This document shows, piece after piece, positions 9,030-17,620 of a stretch of DNA of 64,000 bases. A program made the translations under genes and the position numbers. The stretch's first letter is position 1. Every line of letters starts with the position of its first letter. Source of the DNA: Bordetella sp. BOR01 (GTDB lineage Bacteria; Pseudomonadota; Gammaproteobacteria; Burkholderiales; Burkholderiaceae_B); assembly GCF_019218885.1 (NCBI RefSeq), contig NZ_JAHUWT010000005.1, positions 62,001-126,000 on the forward strand, read 5' to 3'. The notes below the pieces were generated by a model. It searched no databases and had not been told where the DNA came from. It was given only the letters and a program-made list of their open reading frames with translations.

Positions 9030-10187
9030 ATGACATCCTTTCAGTTCACCACGGTGCCCACCCTGACCATGGGCTTCGGCGCCGCGCGCAGGCTGGGCAG
9101 CCTGCTGCGCGAGCGCTATTCGGCCACCCGGCTCTGCCTGGTGACCGATGCATTCCTGCATGCCAGCGGCCTGCTTGCACCGGCCCTGGCCGATTTGCAG
9201 GCGCATGGCTGGCAGGTCACCGTCATCGACGACGTCGTGGCCGATCCCCCCGACCACGTCGTGCTGAAGGCGGCGCAGCGCGCGCGCGATTGCAGTGCCG
9301 AAGTGGTGCTGGGGCTGGGCGGCGGGTCATCGATGGATGTGGCCAAGTTGCTGGCCGTGCTGTGCGGCTCGAAGCAGGAACTGGCCGACATGTATGGCAT
9401 CGGCAAAGTGCAGGGCCCCCGGCTGCCGCTGGTGCTGCTGCCGACCACGGCGGGCACGGGCTCCGAAGTGACGGCCATCTCTATTGTCACCACCGGTGAA
9501 ACCACCAAGAGCGGCGTGGTGTCGCCCTACTTGATGGCCGACCTGGCCGTGCTGGATGCCGAACTGACACTGGGCCTGCCGCCCGCGGCCACGGCTGCCA
9601 CCGGCATCGACGCGATGGTGCATGCCATCGAGGCCTACACGTCGGCCCGCCTGAAGAATCCCGTTTCCGACATGCTGGCCCGGCAGGCCTTGATGCTGCT
9701 TTCGGCCAACCTGCTGGCAGCCTGCCGCGATGGCGCCGACCGCTCCGCGCGCGAGGCGATGCTGCTGGGGGCCACGCTGGCGGGCCAGGCGTTTTCCAAT
9801 TCACCGGTGGCGGCCGTGCATGCGCTGGCCTACCCGCTGGGCGGCCATTTCCATGTGCCGCATGGCCTGTCCAATGCGCTGGTGCTGATGCATGTGCTGC
9901 GCTTCAACCTGCAGGCGGCGATGCCCTTGTATGCGGAATTGGCCGCCACTTTGCCGGGTGGCGGTTGCCCGGCCGAGCCTGCGCGGGCCGCGGATCATTT
10001 CATCGCGCAGATCGATGCCCTGGTGCGCCAGACCGGTATTGCGCTGACGTTGCGCGAAGTCGGCGTACAAGAAACCGACTTGCCCAGGTTGGCAGCCGAT
10101 GCCATGCTGCAGCAGCGACTGCTGGTGAATAACCCGCGGCCGGTCACCGAGGCCGATGCGCTGGCGATCTACCAGGCGGCGTTCTAG
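9030..10187 (+). CDS. Iron-containing (group III) alcohol dehydrogenase
   Basis: A 385-residue NAD(P)-dependent dehydrogenase. GLGGGSSMDVAKLLAV (about 96) binds the nucleotide and PTTAGTGSEVT (about 138) is the family signature. The metal ligands are an Asp and three His in ATGIDAMVHAIEAY, VAAVHALAYPLGGHFHVPHG. Members oxidise short alcohols or reduce aldehydes; some act on maleylacetate or 1,3-propanediol. A strong AGGAG lies 9 bases before the ATG. It stands alone, facing the operon at 10231 tail to tail with a 43-bp gap. The substrate is unknown. Confidence 0.88.
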   Translation: MTSFQFTTVPTLTMGFGAARRLGSLLRERYSATRLCLVTDAFLHASGLLAPALADLQAHGWQVTVIDDVVADPPDHVVLKAAQRARDCSAEVVLGLGGGSSMDVAKLLAVLCGSKQELADMYGIGKVQGPRLPLVLLPTTAGTGSEVTAISIVTTGETTKSGVVSPYLMADLAVLDAELTLGLPPAATAATGIDAMVHAIEAYTSARLKNPVSDMLARQALMLLSANLLAACRDGADRSAREAMLLGATLAGQAFSNSPVAAVHALAYPLGGHFHVPHGLSNALVLMHVLRFNLQAAMPLYAELAATLPGGGCPAEPARAADHFIAQIDALVRQTGIALTLREVGVQETDLPRLAADAMLQQRLLVNNPRPVTEADALAIYQAAF

Positions 10188-10230
10188 GGTGCCGCAGGGG
10201 GGCGGCCCAGCGCACAGGCCGTGCTTTCGG

Positions 10231-11001
10231 TCAGCGCCCGCGGAACACCGGCGCGCGTTTTTCCTTGAAGGCCTGGCGGCCTTCCCGTGCGTCTTCGGTG
10301 GCGAAGCAAATAGTCTGCAGGTCGCGCTCGTATTCCACGGCTTTTTCCAGCGGCATGCTGACGGCGGCACGCAGATTGGCGCGCGCCGTCTGAGCCGCGA
10401 TGGGCGCGCGCGAGGCGACGATACCGGCCAGTTCCAGTGCCCGGCCGCGCAAGGCCTGCGCCGGCGCCACTTCGCTGACCAGGCCCCAGGCCAGCGCCTG
10501 GTCGGCGCGGATGGGTTCGCCGGTCAGGATCATCCAGGCGGTGTTCGACTGGCCGATGGCATGTACCAGGTGCGCCGTGACGCCGCCACCGCCTATCCAG
10601 CCCAGCTTGATTTCCGGGGCACCCAGCCGGGCGTTGTCGGATGCGATGCGGATGTCGCAGGCCAGCGCCATTTCCAGTCCGCCGCCGAAGGCATAGCCGT
10701 TGATGGCGGCGATGCTGGGTTTGCGCAGCGCGCGGATGCAGTCGCAATATTCGCGGCGATTGCGGAATTCCCAGGGGGTAGCGTAGGTGTCCAGCTCGGC
10801 GATGTCCGAGCCGGCGCAGAATGACTTGGCGCCGGCGCCGGTCAGCACCACGGCCCGCACCTCGTCATCGGCGTTGCACTCGGCCACGGCCTGCATCAGC
10901 AGGTCGGCCATTTCGGGCGTCATGGCGTTGAGCTTCTCGGGGCGGTTCAGTTCGATCAGGGCGACGTGGCCGTCGCGGCTCAGGTTCAGGTGCGAGGTCA
11001 T
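10231..11001 (-). CDS. Enoyl-CoA hydratase/isomerase family protein
   Basis: A 256-residue crotonase-fold enzyme. AGSDIAEL (about 63-70) forms the oxyanion hole. Both catalytic acids of true hydratases are present, Glu110 in AFGGGLEMAL and Glu130 in APEIKLGWIGG, so water addition to an enoyl-CoA is plausible. The open frame continues upstream into the preceding gene, but ATG 11001 fits the family start and lies 5 bp after the neighbour's stop. It is the last gene of the leftward seven-gene operon that starts at 17381. Confidence 0.88.
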   Translation of the reverse strand: MTSHLNLSRDGHVALIELNRPEKLNAMTPEMADLLMQAVAECNADDEVRAVVLTGAGAKSFCAGSDIAELDTYATPWEFRNRREYCDCIRALRKPSIAAINGYAFGGGLEMALACDIRIASDNARLGAPEIKLGWIGGGGVTAHLVHAIGQSNTAWMILTGEPIRADQALAWGLVSEVAPAQALRGRALELAGIVASRAPIAAQTARANLRAAVSMPLEKAVEYERDLQTICFATEDAREGRQAFKEKRAPVFRGR

Positions 11002-11006
11002 GCGTA

Positions 11007-12128
11007 TCAGTCTCCGGGCGTGTGGCTGGCGGCATGCAGGCGGGCAAGCGCGCGGGCCAGGTCGGTGGGCGGGCTTGCGGCCAGCCGGTCGCGCAACAGG
11101 GCCGAGGCCTGGTCCTGGAACGCGATGTAGCCGGCGTGGCGCGGACGTATCGAGGCGGCTTGCAGCGTGCGTACCGTCTGGCGGTAGAAACCGGGGCTGG
11201 GCATCTGTTGCGGCGGCTGGTTCCAGGCGCGGCGATGGCTGGGCTGGCCATCGTGGATGGGAATGAACGCCGTCTGCGCCGGCTCGCTCATCAACCACAG
11301 CAGATGCGCGCGCAGCGCGTCGTCCACCGCGCAGCGCCGCGACAGGGCAATGCCCGTGCCGCCCAGGATCGAACCCGGCACGCCCGCCGCGCCCGCCGGC
11401 GCGTCGTGAAACGACAGCCGGCGGGCCAGCCCGGCCGAGGCATAGTTGACGTAGCCATATACCAGCGGGCACAGCACCACGTCATCCTGCGTGCTCATGT
11501 GGGCCAGCAGGCCGATGGGATTCTTGCCCCGCACCGAGGCCGGGCTGCGGCGAGCCAGTTCGGCCAGCAGCGCACAGGCTTCGGTGGCGACGGCTTCGGC
11601 ATGCCAGCGGCCGCCATCGCGCAGGTCGATGGCGGGGTCCAGGGCGGCGGCAATGGACAGGAACGACAAGAATGCGTGCGGGCCGGCCAGCGACATCGCG
11701 ACCTTGCCGGTGCGCGCCGACAGTGCGCGTACGGCGTCCCAGTCGGCCGGCGGCTCGGCGTCCAGCAAGTCGGCGCGCGCGGCCATCACCTGGGTAGCCG
11801 CATCCAGGGGCAGTGCCCATTGCCGGCCGGCCATGGTGTAGCTTGCATACTCGCGGCCGATCGTGTCGGCGGCGATGCGAGCCAGGTCGGCGGGCTCGAA
11901 GACTTCGTCCAGCGGGCGCAGGCAGTCATGCGCCAGCGCTTCGCCCAGGTGCGGGTGGTCCAGCACGACCAGGTCGTACTCGGCGCACAGGCTGGCGATG
12001 GGCGACGATTCGAAGCCCTCCAGCGGATGAATGTTCCATTCGATCAGCGGATCGCGCTCGGCGGCGGCCCGCAGCGCGGCATAGCCGCGCGGGTGATCCC
12101 AGGTCAGGCCACGATAGGGTGGCTTCAA
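11007..12128 (-). CDS. Solute-binding-protein-like protein without a signal peptide
   Basis: A 373-residue protein resembling family 1 extracellular solute-binding proteins: YDLVVLDHPHLGEALAHDCLRPLDE near the N-terminus and LWLMSEPAQTAFIPIHDGQPSH near the C-terminus are typical. It begins MKPPYRGLTWDHPRG with no hydrophobic leader, so it should stay in the cytoplasm unless a start was missed. The start overlaps the CoA-transferase stop by 4 bp (ATGA-type coupling). No permease or ATPase is nearby. A cytosolic ligand-binding or sensing role is possible; the ligand is unknown. Confidence 0.72.
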   Translation of the reverse strand: MKPPYRGLTWDHPRGYAALRAAAERDPLIEWNIHPLEGFESSPIASLCAEYDLVVLDHPHLGEALAHDCLRPLDEVFEPADLARIAADTIGREYASYTMAGRQWALPLDAATQVMAARADLLDAEPPADWDAVRALSARTGKVAMSLAGPHAFLSFLSIAAALDPAIDLRDGGRWHAEAVATEACALLAELARRSPASVRGKNPIGLLAHMSTQDDVVLCPLVYGYVNYASAGLARRLSFHDAPAGAAGVPGSILGGTGIALSRRCAVDDALRAHLLWLMSEPAQTAFIPIHDGQPSHRRAWNQPPQQMPSPGFYRQTVRTLQAASIRPRHAGYIAFQDQASALLRDRLAASPPTDLARALARLHAASHTPGD

Positions 12129-13321
12129 GAATGCTCTCCGCGCAATACGGCGCCTTCGGCCTCGAAGCGCGCGATCTGCTCGGCGCTGTAGCCGAATTCT
12201 TGCAGCACTTCATCGGTGTGCTGTCCGGTCAGCGGCGCGCCCCGTTCTACCCGGGCCGGCGTGCGCGAGAAGCGGATCGGGAATCCCGGCGTCTTCACCC
12301 GGCCTTCCGTGGGGTGCTCGTATTCGACGAACGTGCCGTTGTGGGCGATTTGCGGGTCGGCCACCAGGTCGGCATAGCCATAGACGGGGCTGCACCAGAT
12401 GCCGGCCTGGTTCAGGCGCCCGAAAGCGTCCTGGGTCGAGAGTTTCGCCAGCGCATCGCGCACCAGCCCGAAGATGGCATCGCGGTGGTCCCAGCCGTCG
12501 TTCTCGCCGGCATAGTCCAAGAGGCGCGGTTCTTCCACCACCTGGGCCAGCACCTGCATGTCGGGCATGGCCAGCGCCAGGTAGCCGTCGGTGGTGGCGA
12601 AGACGCCGTAGGGCGAACGGATATAGACATGGGCATGCGGCTCGGCGCTGCGCACCTGGGGTTTGCCGCCCACGGTGTACACGGATAGCTCTTGCATTTG
12701 CAGCGTGGTGATGGCGTCCAGCATATTGACTTCCACCTTCTGGCCCTCGCCGGTGCGTTCGCGGTGCAGCAGGGCGGCCAGCACGCCTTCGAAGGCGCAG
12801 TACGCGGTCACCGCGTCTACCAGGTACTGGCCGGCCGCGCGCGGCGGCTCGCCTTCGCGGCCGGTGGACAGCATCGCGCCCGACATGGCCTGCAGCAGCA
12901 GGTCCTGGCCCGGCCGCTGGGCGTAGGGGCCGTCTTCGCCGTAGCCCGAGATGCTGGCGTAGATCAGGCGCGGGTTCAGCGCACACAGGGTGGCGTAGTC
13001 GACCCCCAGGCGCTGCGCCACGCCGGGCCGGTAGTTCTGGATGAAGATGTCGGCCTGCGAGGCCAGTTCGCGCAAGATGGCCTGGCCGCCCGGGCTTTTC
13101 AGGTCCACCGCCAGCGAGCGCTTGTTGCGGTTCAGGGACAAGAACGAGACATTGATGCGGTTGCCCTTCAGCCCGCCGGCCGGGGCGTGGCGCTGCCACT
13201 CGCCGGCGATGGGCTCGATCTTGATCACGTCGGCGCCCAGGTCGCCCAGCCGCTGGGCCGCAAACGGACCGGCCATGGCGATAGAGCAGTCGAGTACCTT
13301 GTACCCGGAAAGGATTCCCAT
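12125..13321 (-). CDS. CaiB/BaiF family (class III) CoA-transferase
   Basis: A 398-residue CoA-transferase. The N-terminal LDCSIAMAGPFAAQRLGDLGADVIKIE is the family hallmark. Asp169 in QYLVDAVTAY sits where formyl-CoA transferase has its catalytic Asp. TGEGQKVEVNMLDA follows. It moves CoA from a donor thioester to a free carboxylate in the cytoplasm. I chose ATG 13321 because AAGGA lies 5-6 bases upstream; an in-frame ATG at 13348 lacks a site. Translation is coupled to the next gene by a 4-bp overlap. Paralogue in the window at 52165-53361. The acyl substrate is unknown. Confidence 0.88.
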   Translation of the reverse strand: MGILSGYKVLDCSIAMAGPFAAQRLGDLGADVIKIEPIAGEWQRHAPAGGLKGNRINVSFLSLNRNKRSLAVDLKSPGGQAILRELASQADIFIQNYRPGVAQRLGVDYATLCALNPRLIYASISGYGEDGPYAQRPGQDLLLQAMSGAMLSTGREGEPPRAAGQYLVDAVTAYCAFEGVLAALLHRERTGEGQKVEVNMLDAITTLQMQELSVYTVGGKPQVRSAEPHAHVYIRSPYGVFATTDGYLALAMPDMQVLAQVVEEPRLLDYAGENDGWDHRDAIFGLVRDALAKLSTQDAFGRLNQAGIWCSPVYGYADLVADPQIAHNGTFVEYEHPTEGRVKTPGFPIRFSRTPARVERGAPLTGQHTDEVLQEFGYSAEQIARFEAEGAVLRGEHS

Positions 13322-13350
13322 GCGTGTTCCTTGGTTATTGCATGACATCG

Positions 13351-14115
13351 TCAGTGCATGATCCAGCCGCCATCCACGGCCAGGTTCTGCCCAGAAATGA
13401 AGCTGGCCTCGTCCGAGGCCAGAAACAGAATGGCCGACCCGATGTCGCCGGCATGGCCGCGCCGCTTCACCGACTGGCGTTCCAGCACCATGCGGCTATA
13501 GCCTTCGGGGTCGGGGTGGATTTTCTCGGCGTCGGTGGGAAAGGCGCCGGGCGCGACCGCATTGACGGTGATGCCCCATTTGCCGAACTCGCGCGCGAAG
13601 GCGCGGGTATTGCCCAGCATGGAACCCTTCGATTGCACATAGGGCTGCAGGTCTTCCCAGCCGCCTGACAGGGTGATCGAGGTCACGTTGATGATGCGCC
13701 CCCATTGCTGGCCGCGCATGCCGGGCAGCACGGCGCGTGTCAGCTGCACCGCCGCTTCCACATTCACGCGGTGCACGCGTTTCAGTTCCGCATCGCTGTA
13801 TTCCTCGAACGGGCGCGATGGATAGATGGCGGCGTTGTTGACCAGCACGTCGATGGTGCCGGCTGCCAGCAGCTGTTCCGTTTGCCCTTGCAGCGCATGC
13901 GCATCGGCCAGGTCGGCCGCCACGATTTCCAGGCGTGGCGCCAGTTCGGGCGCAATGGCGCCACGCAGGCGCTCGAGGCGCCGGGCATCGAGATCCAGCG
14001 CGACGACGCGGGCCCCGGCTTGCAGCAAGGCAGTGGCGATGCCCACGCCAAGTCCGCCGGCTGCGCCCGTGCACAGCACGCGCCGCCCATCCATCGAGAA
14101 GGGCGCGCGCGTCAT
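13351..14115 (-). CDS. Short-chain dehydrogenase/reductase (classical SDR)
   Basis: 254 residues. TGAAGGLGVGIA is the dinucleotide-binding Gly motif, and an acidic VALDLDARR after strand 2 favours NAD(H). NNAAIYP is the structural motif, INVTSIT carries the catalytic Ser and YVQSKGSM the catalytic Tyr/Lys. The C-terminal LASDEASFISGQNLAVDGGW is standard. It oxidises or reduces a hydroxyl group, perhaps a sugar or hydroxyacid, given the sugar-type neighbours. It overlaps the DUF4432 gene by 4 bp and lies 29 bp before the CoA-transferase. Confidence 0.88.
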   Translation of the reverse strand: MTRAPFSMDGRRVLCTGAAGGLGVGIATALLQAGARVVALDLDARRLERLRGAIAPELAPRLEIVAADLADAHALQGQTEQLLAAGTIDVLVNNAAIYPSRPFEEYSDAELKRVHRVNVEAAVQLTRAVLPGMRGQQWGRIINVTSITLSGGWEDLQPYVQSKGSMLGNTRAFAREFGKWGITVNAVAPGAFPTDAEKIHPDPEGYSRMVLERQSVKRRGHAGDIGSAILFLASDEASFISGQNLAVDGGWIMH

Positions 14116-15290
14116 GCCCGGCCTTCGATGGGCAAGAAACGGCCCGAGGGTTGCGGATAGTCTTCCTGGGGCTGCGCTGCGATGGCGCGGATGCGCGCCT
14201 CGCTGTCGGCCACGGCCTGGGCGCCGCCCAGCACGCGCAATCGCGTGTCATAGCGGCGCTCGTCGCCGTGCTCCAGCCAGATCAGCTCGCCGCGTTCGCG
14301 CGCCGCGCCATGGCCCAGCACATGATTGGTCGACGGCTCCAGGCCTACGGCGTATTGCCCCGCCTGCAGGTTCTGCCATTGGTACTGGCAGGGGAATTGG
14401 TCTTTGCGCGTGGTGACTTCGAAGCCGATGCCCAGCCGGTCGTTGACCAGCGCCACCGGCACTTCCCCCGCGCTGTCGGCGGCCAGCTCGTGCTGCCAGA
14501 CCTGTTCGTGGAACTGGCTGCGCGGTGCCGGCATGCGGCAATAGCCCACGCCCTGGTCGCGGTAGGTTTGCGCATGCGCGGCCCACACCACGTCGCGTAC
14601 CGGGGCCAGGTAGCGCGAGCCTTCGTCCAGCACCGGATGGCCCACGTTGATGTGGTAGCACAGCATGTGCGGCGTGCGGTAGAAGCCGCGGTTGACGACG
14701 CGATCGCTCAGCAGGATGTCGTCGGTGCCGACCTCGATCTCGATGCGGCGGTGCAATTCCAGGTGTTCGCCGAATACCGTGCCCTGCGACACGATGCCTT
14801 CGGCCCACAGGATGCAGCGGTCGCCGTCCCAGCGTTCGCCGTACCCGGTCAACCGGGCCGGGATGGTTCCCGCCCGGCCGTGTATCGAATGCTGCACGGT
14901 CTTGCGGGGCCCATACACGTAGTTGTCGGCGGGCGCGTCGTGCATGAACAGAATGTGGTCCAGGCCGCAGGTCACCATCAGGCCCGAGAACGAGCGCATC
15001 CAACCCAGCCCGCCTTCGCCTTCGTACTCGTGCAGGCCCGGGTGGCGAAAGCCGGAAGGCGAATGCCAGCCGATGGCATACCCGCGATAGTCGCAGTCGG
15101 CGATGTCCATGGCCCGGTCTACCAGCACGGTAAAGCGCAGGCCAGTGCCGCTGCGGAACTCCAGCATCCGGATGCCGCGTTCCAGGCCATCGTCCAAGGT
15201 CATCAGGCGGACCCCGGCGAATTGCGCAAGCTGGCCGGTTCGTTCCTCGACCTGCCTGCGGGTCATCCGGGTTGCATAAAGTTCTGCCAT
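14112..15290 (-). CDS. DUF4432 / aldose 1-epimerase-like protein
   Basis: A 392-residue protein of the DUF4432 family, related to the galactose mutarotase fold. Conserved features are TVLVDRAMDIADCDYRG near residue 55, FSGLMVTCGLD near 102, SIHGRAGTIPA and CYHINVGHPVLDEG. Family members occur in sugar and sugar-acid catabolic operons and probably act on an aldose or sugar derivative; no reaction is certain. GGAG lies 6 bases before ATG 15290. The position between isomerase and SDR genes supports a carbohydrate step in this operon. Confidence 0.8.
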   Translation of the reverse strand: MAELYATRMTRRQVEERTGQLAQFAGVRLMTLDDGLERGIRMLEFRSGTGLRFTVLVDRAMDIADCDYRGYAIGWHSPSGFRHPGLHEYEGEGGLGWMRSFSGLMVTCGLDHILFMHDAPADNYVYGPRKTVQHSIHGRAGTIPARLTGYGERWDGDRCILWAEGIVSQGTVFGEHLELHRRIEIEVGTDDILLSDRVVNRGFYRTPHMLCYHINVGHPVLDEGSRYLAPVRDVVWAAHAQTYRDQGVGYCRMPAPRSQFHEQVWQHELAADSAGEVPVALVNDRLGIGFEVTTRKDQFPCQYQWQNLQAGQYAVGLEPSTNHVLGHGAARERGELIWLEHGDERRYDTRLRVLGGAQAVADSEARIRAIAAQPQEDYPQPSGRFLPIEGRA

Positions 15291-15335
15291 GTGTGCTCCG
15301 TTGTGCGGCTTGCCGGGCGAGGGCGGGCCGGTGGT

Positions 15336-16244
15336 TCAGACGCCGTTGGCGCGCAGCCTGCCGTCCAGGAACTGCTTGGCGCGCGGCACGTCGTCTTCCG
15401 AGAGGTGTTCGATGATGATGGGAATGTTGGGATGCTTCTGCGCCAGGCGGCGCAGGTACAGGTCGTAGTTCAGCGAGCCCAGGCCGGGGGCGGGCAGTTC
15501 GATTTCGCCCACGCCGCGGAAGGTGTGGCTTTCGGCGGCCGAGTCGTCGCCGATATTGCTGTGCTTTTCCGACTTGTCATCGCCCGAGCGCTTCACATCC
15601 TTGGCGTGCGCAATGCAGATCTTGTCCGACAGCGCGTCGAACACCCGGTTCAGGGTCGCGTCCATGTCGTCGATGTTGTGCGATTCGAAATAGTTGGTGG
15701 GGTCCATCAGCAGGCCCAGGCCGGGGTGGTCGACCTCGGCGAACATGCGCAGGGTTTCTTCTACCGAGCCCACCACGTTGTTCACGTAGGTTTCCAGCAG
15801 GAACACCGCGCCATGATCGTGCGCGTAGCGCGCCAGCTCCTGGATGACGGCGCGGCATTGGTCCCAGCCTTCTTCGGTCTTGTTGCGCGGGTGGTGCACC
15901 CAGTCGCTGTCGGGGCAGAACGTGCCGGTTTCGGAAATTACGTAGGGCGAGCCCAGGTACTGCGCGTGCGCAAGAATCTGCTTGAGCGCGCCGTTGCGCC
16001 GTTCGCGCTCGCCGGACTCGGGGTGCACGATGTTGGTGTAGCCCGAGATGCAGGACACAGGCAGGTTGTGGTCACGGAAGACGTCGCGGATGCGGGCGCA
16101 TTTGTCGCGGCTGAGCTTGTCCAGGTCCATGTCCTTGAAATGCAAGTCCAGTTGCACTGTGTTGAATCCGTGGGCGCGGATGCGGGCTGCGCTTTCTTCC
16201 AGCCCATAAGGGAAATAGCCCGAGAAGATGCCGGCTTGAATCAT
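15336..16244 (-). CDS. Sugar phosphate isomerase/epimerase-like TIM-barrel protein
   Basis: A 302-residue protein of the xylose-isomerase-like TIM-barrel (AP endonuclease 2) family. FNTVQLDLHF, SCISGYTNIVHPESG, VFLLETYVNNVVGSVEET, GLLMDPTNYFES and CIAHAKDVKR supply the acidic and His residues that normally bind a divalent metal. Members isomerise or epimerise keto-sugars or inositol derivatives. A strong GGAGG lies 11 bases before the ATG. It sits 27 bp after the Gfo-type dehydrogenase, a frequent pairing in polyol and inositol pathways. The exact substrate cannot be read. Confidence 0.85.
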   Translation of the reverse strand: MIQAGIFSGYFPYGLEESAARIRAHGFNTVQLDLHFKDMDLDKLSRDKCARIRDVFRDHNLPVSCISGYTNIVHPESGERERRNGALKQILAHAQYLGSPYVISETGTFCPDSDWVHHPRNKTEEGWDQCRAVIQELARYAHDHGAVFLLETYVNNVVGSVEETLRMFAEVDHPGLGLLMDPTNYFESHNIDDMDATLNRVFDALSDKICIAHAKDVKRSGDDKSEKHSNIGDDSAAESHTFRGVGEIELPAPGLGSLNYDLYLRRLAQKHPNIPIIIEHLSEDDVPRAKQFLDGRLRANGV

Positions 16245-16271
16245 GGTTGTCTTCCTCCGTTGTCGTTGTGG

Positions 16272-17381
16272 TCAGTCGTCTTGCAGGATTTCGTCCAGGC
16301 GTACCGTGCGGCGCTCGTCGATCGAGCGGTAGGCGGCTTCTACCAGTGCCATCGTCCGTACGTTGTCGGCCACCCGCAGTGCAGGCTCGGTGCCGCTGGC
16401 CAGGGCGTATTGCAGTTGTTCCATCACGCCGATGAATGCATGCGGAAACCACATGGTGTCCCACGCCGGCTGCACCCAGGCGCCTTGGGTGGTCAGGCGC
16501 GATGCGTAGGCCAGGGTCGAGGGTTCGCCGGTGGGCCAGCCGATAGTGCCGCGCGCCACGCCTTCCGTGCCTTCCACGCGCCAGCGGATATGCGGGTCGT
16601 CCTGGAAGCCATCGCCGCGCGGGCCGGCCCAGACGTCTTCCAGCGACAGGGCCAGCAGGCCCGAGGGAAAGCGCAGCGTGGTGGCGACCAGGCCGTCGCG
16701 GTGCGCGAACGCCGTGCGCGGATCGGGCCGCGTCACGGCGGTGATCTCTTCGGGTTCGCCGAACAGGAAGCGCAGCGCATCCAGGTGATGCACGCTCATG
16801 TTCGACAGCGTCAGGCGGTCGTAGCCTTTCAGGAAATCTTGCCAGTGCGGCACGGCGTGCATGTCGATCTGCGCGAACACCGGCGTGCCCAGGTCGCCGC
16901 GCGCCAGCAACTGCGACAGTACACGCATCGACTGGTCGTAGCGCATGTTCTGGTTGACTGACAGCAGCTTGCCGGCGGCACGCGCCTCGTCGCGCAACTG
17001 GCGGGCTTCTTCCAGCGACAAGGCCAGCGGCTTTTGCGCCAGGACGGCGCGTACATGCGGTGCCCGCAGCGCGGCGCGGATCAGCGCGGGTTGCTGGTCG
17101 GGCGGGAAGGCGATGTCCACGACCTGTACCTGGGGATCGTCGATCAGCGCCTGCGGCGTGTCGTGCACCGTGCCGATCCCATAGCGTTGCGCCACCTCGC
17201 GGGCGCGCGCCGGCGTGCGCGAGGCGATGGCCACCACCGGGAAATCCGCCTGCCGGTACGCCGCCAGGTGGCATTCGGCCATGATCATGCCCGCGCCGAT
17301 GCAGCCGATGCGAAAGCCGCGTTCGCGCACGGGGGCGTCGGGCAGCAGGGCGGACGAGGCGGACGACGCGGAATGGGCCAT
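16272..17381 (-). CDS. Gfo/Idh/MocA family oxidoreductase
   Basis: 369 residues: an N-terminal Rossmann domain (RIGCIGAGMIMAECHLAAYRQ) and a C-terminal dehydrogenase domain. The usual EKP motif reads AQKPLAL, Gln replacing Glu but keeping the catalytic-site Lys. HHLDALRFLFGEPEEI carries the conserved His region. Such enzymes oxidise sugars, inositols or their acids with NAD(P). It is the first gene of the leftward operon ending at 10231, with GGAGA 7 bases before the ATG. The divergent LacI regulator at 17621 is the obvious candidate controller. Confidence 0.88.
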   Translation of the reverse strand: MAHSASSASSALLPDAPVRERGFRIGCIGAGMIMAECHLAAYRQADFPVVAIASRTPARAREVAQRYGIGTVHDTPQALIDDPQVQVVDIAFPPDQQPALIRAALRAPHVRAVLAQKPLALSLEEARQLRDEARAAGKLLSVNQNMRYDQSMRVLSQLLARGDLGTPVFAQIDMHAVPHWQDFLKGYDRLTLSNMSVHHLDALRFLFGEPEEITAVTRPDPRTAFAHRDGLVATTLRFPSGLLALSLEDVWAGPRGDGFQDDPHIRWRVEGTEGVARGTIGWPTGEPSTLAYASRLTTQGAWVQPAWDTMWFPHAFIGVMEQLQYALASGTEPALRVADNVRTMALVEAAYRSIDERRTVRLDEILQDD

Positions 17382-17427
17382 GTTGTCTCCTTGGTTTCCG
17401 GGCCAGCAACAAGTGCATGGCCCGAAA

Positions 17428-17459
17428 TGATCTATTTGATGGCATTGATTGATCTATTT
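17428..17459. promoter_or_regulatory. Direct repeat TGATCTATTT in the divergent Gfo/LacI promoter region
   Basis: The 10-mer TGATCTATTT occurs at 17428-17437 and 17450-17459, 22 bp apart (about two helical turns), 47 bp before the oxidoreductase start. A third exact copy lies at 285-294 before the aminotransferase. It could be an operator half-site pair or promoter elements; no typical central-CG LacI palindrome is evident. Confidence 0.4.
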
Positions 17460-17620
17460 ACATCGAATTCTCACATCAAAATTTCGCGTGGTAAAGGCAT
17501 CCAGGGCTTGATCCGGGGCCCGAATATCGACAAAATGCGTGGGAAAACGTCGGTTGAGATGTAATGATGCAATATGATTTGTTTTGATCGACTGGTCCCA
17601 ATCACGCCAACCTATCCATC

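Noticed and set aside
13935-16961. 1008-codon open frame on the plus strand across four genes
   Set aside because: It runs antisense to SDR, DUF4432, isomerase and dehydrogenase genes that all show intact family motifs; the frame itself shows none.
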